NCBI GenBank assembly: GCA_021298575.1
Contig: JAJTFM010000027.1
Location: 1 to 32,485, forward strand
DNA length: 32,485 bases
Direction: 5' to 3'
Source of the DNA: Saprospiraceae bacterium
GTDB taxonomy: Bacteria; Bacteroidota; Bacteroidia; Chitinophagales; Saprospiraceae
This document shows positions 8,165 to 17,270 of this stretch, piece by piece. The position numbers and the translations under genes are program-made. Below the pieces are notes generated by a model, which was not told the origin of the DNA, did not search any database, and saw nothing but the letters and a program-made list of their open reading frames with translations. Each line of letters opens with the position of its first letter. Positions within the stretch are counted from its first letter, which is position 1.

Positions 8165-9104
8165 AAAAGTCATTTTAGTCCTTGGAATGCATCGCTCCGG
8201 CACGTCTCTGTTAACAAGGATACTGAGTTTGCTGGGTGCAGAACCTCCCAGAAATCTGCTCCCTCCCACATCGGAAAATCCGGGTGGATACTGGGAGTCT
8301 GAATCCGTAATGAAGTTCAACAATGAACTGCTGTCTGTCTCGGGTAACAGTTGGAAAACATACTTCCCTATCCGGGAGTTCCGGTTTGATGAACTTTATA
8401 GCGGCCGGTTTCACCATCTGGCAACAGATATATTACATCAGGAGTTTGGAGAATCCGGACTGATTGTATTAAAGTGCCCCAGGATTTGCCGCCTAGTTCC
8501 TTTCTGGGAGGCTGTCCTCCGTAATGCCGGTTATGATATCGCCACTGTGATGATTATCCGTGACCCCGAGGATGTATTTCGATCTCTTGCTGCGCGGTCG
8601 GCAAGACCCGAGTTCAGACCAGCAGCCATTACGCAGCCCGAACACAGCGCTTTGTTGTGGCTCAGATATGTACTCGACGCAGAATATCACTCGCGGAAGC
8701 ATAATCGCGCTACCATTGGGTACACAGATATTGTCAGTGACTGGAACAAGATAGCAGAGCGGCTTCTCGAATCGACAGGCTGGGACATTCCATATATCTC
8801 CGGGGATATCAAAAATCAGATAGACGGATTGTTCGCACCTGAAATGCGGCGCCAGCGAAGTCAGGATGAACCAGCATTCAGTACCCATAGCTCGGTATTT
8901 GATCCCTACCGCCGAATTGAAACCGCCCTGCAAACACCGGGAAAATGGAGTAACGAACTGGCGGATACACTCAGACATGATTTTGACAGGACTTGCGAGC
9001 ATGTAATGCCTGTTAATGACGGTGAAAAACCACCTGAAATATCCGAACAAACTCATTTCACAATGAGTCAGCGGATAAGCCGTCTTCTATATGAATTTAC
9101 CTGA
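8157..9104 (+). CDS. Sulfotransferase family protein (1 of 4)
   Basis: 315 residues. A P-loop-like 5'-phosphosulfate-binding motif, LGMHRSGTSLL, sits at residues 9-19, and a 3'-phosphate site IIRDPEDVFRSLAARS near 132. These are the two PAPS-binding signatures of the sulfotransferase superfamily. N-terminal features GGYWES and NNELL resemble a bacterial sulfotransferase subfamily found in polysaccharide clusters. It would transfer sulfate from PAPS to a hydroxyl of the glycan in the cytoplasm. The start overlaps the upstream GT2 stop by eight bases, so translation is probably coupled. The residue that would select acceptor specificity cannot be read. Confidence 0.85.
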   Translation: MSKKVILVLGMHRSGTSLLTRILSLLGAEPPRNLLPPTSENPGGYWESESVMKFNNELLSVSGNSWKTYFPIREFRFDELYSGRFHHLATDILHQEFGESGLIVLKCPRICRLVPFWEAVLRNAGYDIATVMIIRDPEDVFRSLAARSARPEFRPAAITQPEHSALLWLRYVLDAEYHSRKHNRATIGYTDIVSDWNKIAERLLESTGWDIPYISGDIKNQIDGLFAPEMRRQRSQDEPAFSTHSSVFDPYRRIETALQTPGKWSNELADTLRHDFDRTCEHVMPVNDGEKPPEISEQTHFTMSQRISRLLYEFT

Positions 9105-9166
9105 CAACCTGGTGTCTGTCCAGGACTCTCTCGTATGACCCGAAAACCAGTCAAACCAGGAGCACC

Positions 9167-10027
9167 GTGACAAATAATTACACTTACGATAACGCACCCA
9201 TCGCCATTGGTGCTATTGGAGGAAGCGGCACCCGGGTTATAGCCAGAATAATGTCAGAAATGAATGTATTCATGGGCTCAACAATCAATGAAGAGTTCGA
9301 CAACCTGTTCTTTACCTATTTCTTCAAGTACCGCCAGCTGCTGAAACTCGGCGAGGACGAGATGTGGATGTTACTTGATTTGTTTGTCAGAGCCAATATA
9401 GGCGCAGCAACAGCACTTTCAGTCAAAGAAAAGGAGATTTTCAACGGTATTTTGATGAATCAGCTACATAGCTACCCCGATAGTGAGCTGGCAACTACAT
9501 TGCACAGCCATATCTCCAGTGCATTTGAATCCAACAAACCGGTTCCGGTGAGATGGGGCTGGAAAGAGCCCAACACCCACTTTATCATCCCCGCTTTGAT
9601 GAGATATATACCTCAAACAAGATATATTCATGTTGTCAGGAACGGACTGGATATGGCATACAGTAAAAATCAGAATCAGCCCAGACTTTGGGGCGCCGAT
9701 ATACTTGGTCAACCTTACGACTCTTCACCGTCTTTCTCTCTGTCGTACTGGTGTGCCGTACACCGCAGAATATTACACTGCAAAGAAATCTATCCCGATA
9801 ATATACTGATTGTCCAATTTGAGTCGCTCTGTGCCAGTCCAATAGCAGAAATAGCCAGAATACTGGATTTTTGCCGGATACCTTATGAAGAAGAAACGCT
9901 GGAAAAACTATCAACTCTGGTGTCAGCACCCCCCACTATCGGCCGCCACCAGAGTTATCAGTCAGACATATTTGCTCCTGAAGACATTTGTTTCATACAG
10001 GAAAAATGGGCTTCAGTGCTCAATTAA
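9167..10027 (+). CDS. Sulfotransferase-like protein (2 of 4)
   Basis: 286 residues from a GTG start; no in-frame ATG lies between the upstream stop and this codon, and the PAPS loop AIGAIGGSGTR begins only 13 residues in, as expected for an intact N-terminus. The 3'-phosphate-binding signature VVRNGLDMAYSKNQ lies near residue 156, preceded by RWGWKEPNTHFIIP, a lysine-glutamate-proline segment typical of this branch. The loop is GGSGTR instead of the commoner RSGTS/T. It is separated from the first sulfotransferase by 62 non-coding bases and is only distantly similar to it, so the two are unlikely to be a recent duplication. Confidence 0.78.
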   Translation: MTNNYTYDNAPIAIGAIGGSGTRVIARIMSEMNVFMGSTINEEFDNLFFTYFFKYRQLLKLGEDEMWMLLDLFVRANIGAATALSVKEKEIFNGILMNQLHSYPDSELATTLHSHISSAFESNKPVPVRWGWKEPNTHFIIPALMRYIPQTRYIHVVRNGLDMAYSKNQNQPRLWGADILGQPYDSSPSFSLSYWCAVHRRILHCKEIYPDNILIVQFESLCASPIAEIARILDFCRIPYEEETLEKLSTLVSAPPTIGRHQSYQSDIFAPEDICFIQEKWASVLN

Positions 10028-10037
10028 CAACTTGGCA

Positions 10038-12047
10038 ATGAAAATTGACTTTTCAGATAAAGTATGGTTACAGATAACCTTCTATCTGCTCATTACGGGA
10101 CTCTGCGTTTCTTTTCCTCACATATTCACGTATGAATTGGGGCGGAATATGAGTCTTGTCACAGTAATGACAATACTGATACTTGATCATTACAATAACC
10201 TTTTCCCGTTGGTCGCAGCAAAAACAACATGGGTGAAGGATTTAGTTCACCGGTATCTGACACTGATCATACTGTCTTCTGTCACGCTGTTTGCAATCGG
10301 AGCGCTGAATGAGAAGTTATTCGATGTTTTACCGGCAGAACACAATACACTGGACGGAGCAGCAACCAATGCGGGCTTTATCCCCAACGGAGACGGAGCC
10401 TTGTACTTGCTGGGTATTCAATCATTTCTCAAGTACGGTATACTCATACAAAACACCCTCTATCGTCCCGTCGCTCACACGCTGAACGCGGTACTATTCA
10501 AAATATCAGGAGAAGATATGATTTACTTCTTTTACCTGACCACCTTTCTCCTTGTAACTGCAACAACCTTACTCAGTAGAGTCATAGCTACGCTGGTTTC
10601 TCCCGGGCTGGGAGCTCTGTGTTCATTTTTTATCCTGTTGTTTTTTTCAAGGTTTCAGGCGACTTTTATGACAGAGCTGTCCGGCGGAATCATTGCTCTG
10701 TTTTCCATTGCCGCACTGATACAGGGCTTTTTCAGGAAAAATATCCTGGTTTTTGGACTGGGATTGGCCGTCTTTGCCTTGTCCATGCAGATTCGGATGG
10801 GGGCTGTTTTCGCAGCACCGGTACTGATTATCGCCGGAACATACCGCATGGGTGGTACCGGCTGGAAAAGGATGACCGGAAATGCCGCGCTATTCACCAT
10901 ACTCTTTGTATCGGGAATGGCTCTGCAGTCGGTGCAAATGAATCTGTTCAAAAAACCGTCTGTAGTACAAAGCAACGCAGGTTACTTTTTATACCAGATT
11001 CAAACAGGCAGCTCGACCTGGCGACAGGTCATAATTGATCACCCGGATGAATTTCTACCTTCCCTTACCTATCAGGAAAGAGCACTCACGGCTCTCCGAT
11101 ATGCCAGACAGAAATTCTCCGAATCTCCTGCCGATTTTTTCATCAACTATTGCAACATGATGATGAAGACAGCGGGAAAGCCGGGGGATTTTTTATTCCA
11201 TTTCTGGGGAATGGGCGAAGGAATAACCGGTATTCTGCTATTCATATTGCTGGCACTCACCCCGTGGGTACATGCGCACAATTCAAAGGTGAAAGTTTTA
11301 TTCTGGTTTCTTGCAGCAATGGTCATTGGTGCACTCTTGTCCAGCCCGATGCTCGAAGAGGTAAAAAGACGAACGTACGCCACTACCGTCTCCATTAATG
11401 CTTTGTGTCTCTCCCTGGCAACCGTTAATGCACTGGTACTGGCCGGCCACCTGAAGACCTTGATATTCCAAAAGCAATTTCTCAATTACGTCAGGACAAA
11501 GATGGTTCGATCGCCCGGTTTCTTAATATCTGATCTGGCATCGGAAACCCCTGTAAAAACAGGTGATAGAACCCTTGCATGGCTGAGTATTGCCATAATC
11601 GGCCTTGTATTTACAGGGCCGGTAATAATTGACCAGCTTCGTGATCCGGTGCTGCCAATCACGCCAGTCTCTGATCTGAATATTACAGACACATCACTTC
11701 AAAGGTTTCTGATCGCACCCAACCACTCTCAGGGTATTTTTGTTGATACGGCACGTCACTTTCCGGTGGAAGATCCAAGGGTAACCTCAAGGGCCAAATT
11801 TGACAATAACAACCTCCTCTGTGATACCCTGACAGGAGGGTTCTATGTCTACAGTGCACTGAATCTCCTCTCTCCTCCTGATTATCCGACCGGACTGCCA
11901 TTTATCATTATTCCTCAACGACTTGTTGGAGAAACAGACATGAAGAATGTTTCCTCGATGCTGCTGGAAGGAAAAATTATCAAGCCTAAAAGGAATCTGC
12001 TGTTTATTACCAAAAATATAATCCAGACCTCACCAACAAGCAAATGA
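10038..12047 (+). CDS. Polytopic membrane protein, possibly a GT-C type glycosyltransferase
   Basis: 669 residues from the ATG at 10038 (MKIDFSDKVWLQ). The frame is open further upstream to 9885, but that part overlaps the sulfotransferase and is not membrane-like. I count roughly ten hydrophobic segments in the first ~560 residues (for example 11-31, 38-58, 75-95, 167-190, 197-215), followed by a soluble C-terminal part of ~110 residues. Between the third and fourth segments lies NAGFIPNGDGALYLLGIQSFLKYG, an acidic loop reminiscent of GT39/GT83-like GT-C enzymes that use polyprenyl-phosphate sugars. I do not recognise it as a Wzx flippase or a Wzy polymerase. Its stop overlaps the FkbM start (ATGATG). 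The function is inferred from topology and context only. Confidence 0.6.
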   Translation: MKIDFSDKVWLQITFYLLITGLCVSFPHIFTYELGRNMSLVTVMTILILDHYNNLFPLVAAKTTWVKDLVHRYLTLIILSSVTLFAIGALNEKLFDVLPAEHNTLDGAATNAGFIPNGDGALYLLGIQSFLKYGILIQNTLYRPVAHTLNAVLFKISGEDMIYFFYLTTFLLVTATTLLSRVIATLVSPGLGALCSFFILLFFSRFQATFMTELSGGIIALFSIAALIQGFFRKNILVFGLGLAVFALSMQIRMGAVFAAPVLIIAGTYRMGGTGWKRMTGNAALFTILFVSGMALQSVQMNLFKKPSVVQSNAGYFLYQIQTGSSTWRQVIIDHPDEFLPSLTYQERALTALRYARQKFSESPADFFINYCNMMMKTAGKPGDFLFHFWGMGEGITGILLFILLALTPWVHAHNSKVKVLFWFLAAMVIGALLSSPMLEEVKRRTYATTVSINALCLSLATVNALVLAGHLKTLIFQKQFLNYVRTKMVRSPGFLISDLASETPVKTGDRTLAWLSIAIIGLVFTGPVIIDQLRDPVLPITPVSDLNITDTSLQRFLIAPNHSQGIFVDTARHFPVEDPRVTSRAKFDNNNLLCDTLTGGFYVYSALNLLSPPDYPTGLPFIIIPQRLVGETDMKNVSSMLLEGKIIKPKRNLLFITKNIIQTSPTSK

Positions 12048-12808
12048 TGTCATTCTCTGTAAGACTGGGCAATTTATTATACAACAAAGCATTTCCACTG
12101 TATAAACCCCTGTATTTTGCCTATAAGTTCCGCAAGGACAAACAGGAAATATCTTTGCTTGGACAAAAAATAAAACCCGGATCCACTATTCTGGATATTG
12201 GCGCCAATATCGGCTTTTATACCACTTTATTCTCACGGTTAACCGGACCCGGCGGTAGAGTCGTCAGTATTGAACCCGACATCACCAACTTCAGCTACCT
12301 GGCTCTGCAGACAGGTAATCTTGACAATGTTGAATTAATCCACGGTGCAGCGGGACCTGTCACAGGTACAACCAATATCTATCTGTCCAATATGCTCAAT
12401 GTTGACCATCGGACATACGAGCCGGAGGCCTACACAAGCATCCAACAAGTAAGTATGTATCGTCCGGATGACCTGATCGAGCAAGGACAACCTGTTGATT
12501 TTGTTAAAATGGATATACAGGGGTTCGAAGTACAGGCTTTGCAGGGAATGCAACAAATACTGCGGGACAATGATGATATTAACCTGCTGTCGGAATACTG
12601 GCCATACGGACTGAAGATGGCGGGAAATTCCGGTAGTGAGCTTGTGGAGTTCCTGACAAAACTGGGATTTCACATCAGAATTCTGATAAATAACCGATGG
12701 GTACCGTTCAACAGTTCAGTCGGTAGAATATCAGACAGTACACCTGAAAATATTTATTATAACATTTACGCCTCCAGAAATGCCCAAGCGGATATTATGT
12801 ACCCCTGA
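12044..12808 (+). CDS. FkbM family SAM-dependent methyltransferase
   Basis: 254 residues. The SAM-binding motif I reads ILDIGANIGFYTTLFS near residue 49, followed by VVSIEPD. The FkbM signature appears as VDFVKMDIQGFEVQALQGM near 150. FkbM enzymes O-methylate sugars or polyketides, and in this setting a glycan hydroxyl is the likely substrate. Two adjacent ATGs (12044 and 12047) are both possible starts; the first overlaps the stop of the membrane protein. The last 29 bases overlap the next gene in another frame. Confidence 0.87.
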   Translation: MMSFSVRLGNLLYNKAFPLYKPLYFAYKFRKDKQEISLLGQKIKPGSTILDIGANIGFYTTLFSRLTGPGGRVVSIEPDITNFSYLALQTGNLDNVELIHGAAGPVTGTTNIYLSNMLNVDHRTYEPEAYTSIQQVSMYRPDDLIEQGQPVDFVKMDIQGFEVQALQGMQQILRDNDDINLLSEYWPYGLKMAGNSGSELVEFLTKLGFHIRILINNRWVPFNSSVGRISDSTPENIYYNIYASRNAQADIMYP

Positions 12809-13559
12809 TCTGACCAGCCCTGAATCGGCAGAAAAACACCATAGTGCGTTTTTCAGGAAAGCGTATGTCCAGCGTCTTTACGGAGAATGGTATAACAGTT
12901 TTGCAGCAGAAATACAGTCTGTTTCCCGGGGCAAGTATCTCGAAATAGGCTCGGGCGGAGGATTCCTGAAATCTGTTTTTCCCGAGGTCATTACTTCTGA
13001 TATACTGCCATTCCCGAAGATGGATATGGTATTCAATGCAGAACAAATCCCGTTCAGGAACGAAGAGCTCGCTTGTATTATGATGCTTAATGTCTTTCAT
13101 CACATACACAGGCCCTACTTGTTTCTCAAGGAAGCAGAGAGAACACTTGTTCCGGGAGGAAAAATTCTCATGATTGAGCCCGCCAATTCAATATTCAGCA
13201 GGTTTATTTACAAGAATTTCCATCACGAACCATTTCAGGAAGACGCCGGCAGGGAATTAGCGGAGCAGGAAAATGCCAATCAGGCTCTCCCGTATATTTA
13301 TTTTCAGAGAGACCGTGACTGGCTGGAAAATGAATTTCAGGGACTGCAGATAGAGGAAATCAGATACCATACCCCGTTCAGGTATCTGATAAGCGGAGGC
13401 ATGGCCACTGTACAGCTGCTGCCAGCATTCACATTTGACCTCATTACAAAGCTGGAACAACTGGTCGAACCACTGCACAAGCATCTGGGATTGTTCTGCT
13501 CAATTACAATAAGCAAGAAACCCGGCAAATCCGAAAGAGGGATTCAGGATAATCAATAA
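12780..13559 (+). CDS. Class I SAM-dependent methyltransferase (methyltransferase 11 type)
   Basis: 259 residues. Motif I is YLEIGSGGGFLK near residue 53, then SDILPFPKMDMVFNAEQIPFRNEELACIMMLNVFHHIHRP (a type-11 core, positions ~12996-13113) and VPGGKILMIEPA near 125. The start overlaps the preceding FkbM gene by 29 bases; the N-terminal HHSAFFRKAYVQRLYGEWYN segment matches what precedes motif I in this subfamily, supporting the early start. Target probably a sugar of the cluster's product; it could also act on a lipid carrier intermediate. Confidence 0.82.
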   Translation: MPKRILCTPDLTSPESAEKHHSAFFRKAYVQRLYGEWYNSFAAEIQSVSRGKYLEIGSGGGFLKSVFPEVITSDILPFPKMDMVFNAEQIPFRNEELACIMMLNVFHHIHRPYLFLKEAERTLVPGGKILMIEPANSIFSRFIYKNFHHEPFQEDAGRELAEQENANQALPYIYFQRDRDWLENEFQGLQIEEIRYHTPFRYLISGGMATVQLLPAFTFDLITKLEQLVEPLHKHLGLFCSITISKKPGKSERGIQDNQ

Positions 13560-13594
13560 TATGACCAGGTGGTCAGTCAGTTCTTCAGTCAAAC

Positions 13595-14347
13595 ATGTCC
13601 TCAGGTAAAAGCTATTTCAACCAACTCGCAGCGTTACGCAAACCGCGCCGTATTAATGCCTATTACTGGCAGGAAATTTCTGATTATATCAGCTATTTCT
13701 CCCATGAAGACTCCAGTGTTCTTGAAATAGGCTGCGGTAACGGCGACCTCCTTGCCTCCATTCCTGCATCTGCCAAAACAGGTATAGATTTCAGTAACAC
13801 CTTCATTGAATGGGCAAAAGAGCGGCATCCCGATGCTAGTATAGAGTTTCTCGTGATGGACGCCAACCAGATCACACTCACTGCCAGATATGATCTCATT
13901 ATTGTTAGCAATCTGATTGGTTATGTTGATGATATACAGCATATTTTCAACCAGATCAGGAAATGCTGCCATGAAAGCACCAAAATCATTGTTCAATACT
14001 ACAACACACTCTGGGAGCCAGTCATCAGACTGGCAGAAAAGACTGGTTTGAAAAAACCGGTTCCTGCTCAAAACTGGCTTGGAACACGCGATATCAATAA
14101 TCTCTTGTATCTGTCGGGCTTTGACGTGTACCGAAATTCCAGGCGACTGATATTCCCGCTGTATATACCCGTTTTGTCCCGTGTACTCAATCAGTATGTT
14201 GCCAGGCTTCCCGTAATCAACTTGCTGGGGTTGAATATTTACAGCTTTGCCAGACCCTCGTTTTCCCGGTTCTCATGCCTGAATTCTCAAAAGAGACGGA
14301 AATCATTTTCATTGAGGGTAACAGTACGGATGATACCTGGGAGGTAA
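13595..14347 (+). pseudogene. Methyltransferase half of a disrupted methyltransferase-GT2 fusion
   Basis: The first ~220 residues form a complete class I SAM methyltransferase: motif I VLEIGCGNGDLLASIP near residue 42, TGIDFSNTFIEWAKERHP, then YDLIIVSNLIGYVDDIQ. In a family I know from polysaccharide clusters, this domain is fused through a short linker to a GT2 domain in one ~450-500 residue polypeptide. Here the frame leaves recognisable sequence just after NIYSFARP (about 14258) and ends after an out-of-frame tail at 14347, while the GT2 part resumes in another frame from about 14266. The expected linker and first GT2 strand are absent. The methyltransferase domain could still fold and act alone. 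Confidence 0.7.
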
Positions 14348-14928
14348 TTCAAAAGATGCAGCAGAAATATGCCGGCAAGTTCAACATCAGGATAGGGCAG
14401 CAGGAGGGAAAGGGAAAGGCAGATGCCGTAAGGAAGGGTTTCGACATGGCGAATGGAGATATCCTCATGATACTGGATGCCGATCTCACTGTGCCACCCG
14501 AGGATCTCGTCAAGTTTTACGATGCAATAGCCCTGGGGAAGGGCGATTTTATCAACGGAACACGACTCGTGTACCCGATGGAAAAAGGTGCCATGCGCTT
14601 CCTGAACTACCTTGGAAATCTCTTTTTCAGTCAGGCGTTTTCCTGGCTGCTCGACCAGCGATTCCGGGACACACTCTGCGGAACAAAGGTCATGTTCCGG
14701 TCCGACTACCGGAAGTTGATAAAAAACCGGTCCTATTTCGGCGATTTTGATCCTTTTGGTGATTTCGATCTGCTCTTCGGAGCACACAAGCTGAACCTGA
14801 AAATTTTGGAGGTGCCCATCAGATACGGGGAGCGAACTTACGGTACTACAAATATCTCCCGATTCAGACACGGACTGATTTTACTGAAAATGTGTCTGTT
14901 TGCCTGCAGGAAATGTAAGTTCATCTGA
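14275..14928 (+). pseudogene. GT2 glycosyltransferase fragment lacking its N-terminal strand
   Basis: 217 residues from the first ATG in this frame. It begins MPEFSKETEIIFIEGNSTDDTWEV, which in intact relatives follows a segment of roughly 30-40 residues with a SVVIPARNE-like nucleotide-binding strand. The rest is well preserved: GKGKADAVRKGFDMANGDILMILDADLTVPPEDL with the DAD metal motif, LCGTKVMFRSDY, and FGDFDPFGDFDLLFGAHKLNLKILEVPIRYGERTYGTTNISRFRHG (~14740-14873). This is a GT2 of the dolichyl-phosphate-sugar synthase-like group. It overlaps the methyltransferase tail by 73 bases in another frame. Without the first strand and UDP-contacting loop it is probably inactive. Sequencing or assembly error must be excluded. 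Confidence 0.68.
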
Positions 14929-14963
14929 CCAGACATAACCTGACACCCGGAAAATCAATAAAA

Positions 14964-15971
14964 ATGAACTCTGATTGCCCAGTTAAAAACACTCCCTTAA
15001 ACATAGTCTTTCACCGACATTTCACCGGATTCACCGGTGGTCACCTGAAGGTATTCAATTACTTTGAACACGTAAAAACTACGGATAATTACAGCCCAAC
15101 AATATACTTTACTCCAGAAAGCATTCTGGACTCTCAGAATCCGTGGAACCAATTGACAGAATTTCATGTAAAAAAATGGGAGCCCGAAAAATCCGACGTC
15201 CTGTTTCTCGCCGGGAATGACTGGGCAAGCCTCTCCCCGGATTTCAGGCAAAAAGGAACTATACCAGTCATCAATCTGATACAAGGCCTACGACATTCCG
15301 ACCCGGGACATCACCTGTATGATTATCTGACCCATCCGGCCATACGTATATTTGTCAGCCAGGAAACTGCAGACGCAGTGCGAAATACCGGGCGCATCAA
15401 CGGCCCCTCTTTCGTAATACCAAATGGAACCGACCTTGGCGAACTTCGGAAGTATCATAAAAAAAGGGAGAAACGGGAGATCGAACTACTGATTGTCGGG
15501 GTGAAGAGCCCTGAAATGGCTCGATATTTTGCGTCTTTCTCCGAGAGCAGGCAAATACGTGTCACCTGTCTGGACAATAAGGTACCACGCCAGGAATTAT
15601 TACGCCTGATAGGCAATAGCCTCACCGTGTTGTGCTTGCCCTTTGAAAAAGAAGGATTCTACCTTCCCGGGCTGGAAGGTATGGCCCTCGAAACACTGGT
15701 AATTTGTCCGCGTTTTGAAGGCAATAAAGTGTTGTACCAACACAGAAAAAACTGTCTTGTTCCCGAATATAATCCCGAATCAATAGCTGAAGCCATTGAC
15801 ACATCACGCAAAATGTCTGTCATCGAATTAAATATGATAATCGCAGAAGCAGCCCGAAGTGCTCTTAAACATGAGCTAAGTCGGGAACGAACTGATTTCC
15901 TGGAAATTTTGAATAATGTCAGACAACTTTGGAATAATCGGGCAGCATTCAGCAATGAATTTTCGAAGTAG
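14964..15971 (+). CDS. GT4-type glycosyltransferase
   Basis: 335 residues. The N-terminal acceptor domain starts NIVFHRHFTGFTGGHLKVFNYFEH with the glycine pair expected for group-1 transferases. The mid-region VIPNGTDLGELRKY (near residue 151) marks the hinge, and LPFEKEGFYLPGLEGMALETLVICP (near 225-250) is the donor-site helix with an E-x7-E arrangement (EGFYLPGLE). The C-terminal helix is complete. It follows the damaged GT2 by 35 non-coding bases and precedes a truncated methyltransferase. The N-terminal SxxTGGHxK pattern is like that of transferases often found beside sulfotransferases, but that link is an impression only. Confidence 0.82.
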   Translation: MNSDCPVKNTPLNIVFHRHFTGFTGGHLKVFNYFEHVKTTDNYSPTIYFTPESILDSQNPWNQLTEFHVKKWEPEKSDVLFLAGNDWASLSPDFRQKGTIPVINLIQGLRHSDPGHHLYDYLTHPAIRIFVSQETADAVRNTGRINGPSFVIPNGTDLGELRKYHKKREKREIELLIVGVKSPEMARYFASFSESRQIRVTCLDNKVPRQELLRLIGNSLTVLCLPFEKEGFYLPGLEGMALETLVICPRFEGNKVLYQHRKNCLVPEYNPESIAEAIDTSRKMSVIELNMIIAEAARSALKHELSRERTDFLEILNNVRQLWNNRAAFSNEFSK

Positions 15972-16048
15972 TTCCGACGTACCGGAGCGCAAATATTTTT
16001 CAAAAATGAATTCAAACACCTTCATTACAGACAGAGATATATTGATGA

Positions 16049-16378
16049 GTCATTATGCACAATCTCTGGCCAATACCGTACATTTCAGCACACCATCTGA
16101 AAGACAATATTCTCAGGGAAGTTTTAGATTTCGTCAGCCGTCACCTGAGCGAAAAGGGTGTATTCTATGCGAATGTAAATATCAGCACTCAACCGGACGG
16201 ATCATGGCAGGGATTCCCTGTGGTTTATCGCAATTTCGATTTTTATAAAGCCGCTTTTGAAAGAAACAACATGACTGTGTCTGACCTTGGACATCTGCAG
16301 GAATTCGGTCACTTCCATCCCAGACTATCCCAAGAAGCACAGGAATGTCAGAGAATGCTGTGTGCTGTCAGGGTTTAA
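16049..16378 (+). pseudogene. C-terminal remnant of a class I SAM methyltransferase
   Basis: The frame is open from just after a TGA at 16046-16048; its first ATG is at 16055. The ~107 residues read like the second half of a small SAM methyltransferase: ISAHHLKDNILREVLDFVSRHLSEKGVFYANVNI, then GFPVVYRNFDFYKAAFERNNMTVSDLG, and a closing EFGHFHPRLSQEAQECQRML (positions 16076-16368). No motif I (a glycine-rich E/DxGxGxG) exists upstream in any frame; the ~75 bases between the GT4 stop and this fragment are too short to hold it. It therefore lacks the SAM-binding half. It could be a relic of recombination in the cluster, or an assembly collapse. Confidence 0.62.
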
Positions 16379-16419
16379 TTCCTGTTCTTGTATACCGTAA
16401 ACACTTCAACTAGTATTCT

Positions 16420-17253
16420 ATGAATAGCCTCGCACTAATCACCGGAATTCCTCGATCAGGAACAACCCTGGTGACAAAGTTACTGAACGGCATCCCGGAT
16501 GTGGTGGCATTAAACGAACCTATGCCTGTGATGCAGATAGCCGGAAAGTCTGATTATGAGTTATACCACTGGATTGATTCAAATGTGGAAAGTTATCGCT
16601 CTGGTTTAATACGCGACGGGAGGGTAATGACCAATCATGTTAATCAAAACTTTGTTGATAACTCCTTCAGTGAGTCGATAAACTCGCGCGGCCTTAGACC
16701 TTCTCTCTTAACGCTGGGCCTGCTGGATGTTAAAAAAAATCTGACTGATCAGTTTTTGCTTGCCATCAAACACAATGGTGCATTCACCGCTGTTGCCCAT
16801 CACCTCGTTCATCAGTACAGGTGTTTTGCCGTGATAAGAAATCCACTGCCGGTTCTTCTTTCATGGCAGACAGTAGATATCCCTCTCAATCGCGGCAGGA
16901 TGCCCGTAGCAGAGGCAATAGACACTGAACTACACAGAAATCTGAACCGCCTGACTGATCATCTCGACAGACAGATTTTTATTTTAAACTGGTTTTTCGA
17001 GAGGTACTACCAGTTTTTCAGTGAAAAAAATATAATCAGATACGAAGATCTTGTAAAAGAGGGTAGTACGTACCTGACAAAAATAACCCCCGGTGCCTGT
17101 TTATCGTCCGGACAACTCAGTTCCCGAAATACCAGCTCTCTTTATACCAGAGAACTGGTTCCCGAAATTACAGCGCGTCTGAAAAACACTGGTGGCCACT
17201 TCACTCATTTTTACAGTATTTCAGAAATCGAATCGGTATTGTCCGAGAGTTAA
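16420..17253 (+). CDS. Sulfotransferase family protein (3 of 4)
   Basis: 277 residues. The PAPS 5'-phosphosulfate loop is LITGIPRSGTTLVTKLL at residues 6-22 and the 3'-phosphate-binding segment FAVIRNPLPVLLSWQTVDIP lies near residue 137. A late segment NIIRYEDLV near 203 is also typical of the superfamily. It probably sulfates a sugar in the cluster's product. It starts 41 bases after the methyltransferase remnant and is followed by another sulfotransferase after 17 bases, so the two likely form a co-transcribed pair. Both termini look intact. Confidence 0.84.
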   Translation: MNSLALITGIPRSGTTLVTKLLNGIPDVVALNEPMPVMQIAGKSDYELYHWIDSNVESYRSGLIRDGRVMTNHVNQNFVDNSFSESINSRGLRPSLLTLGLLDVKKNLTDQFLLAIKHNGAFTAVAHHLVHQYRCFAVIRNPLPVLLSWQTVDIPLNRGRMPVAEAIDTELHRNLNRLTDHLDRQIFILNWFFERYYQFFSEKNIIRYEDLVKEGSTYLTKITPGACLSSGQLSSRNTSSLYTRELVPEITARLKNTGGHFTHFYSISEIESVLSES

Positions 17254-17270
17254 TCAATCACTATTACTAC

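Noticed and set aside
15916-16248. A 110-residue open frame between the GT4 and the sulfotransferase
   Set aside because: It overlaps the GT4 gene's end and the methyltransferase remnant in another frame; only the latter reads like a known family.
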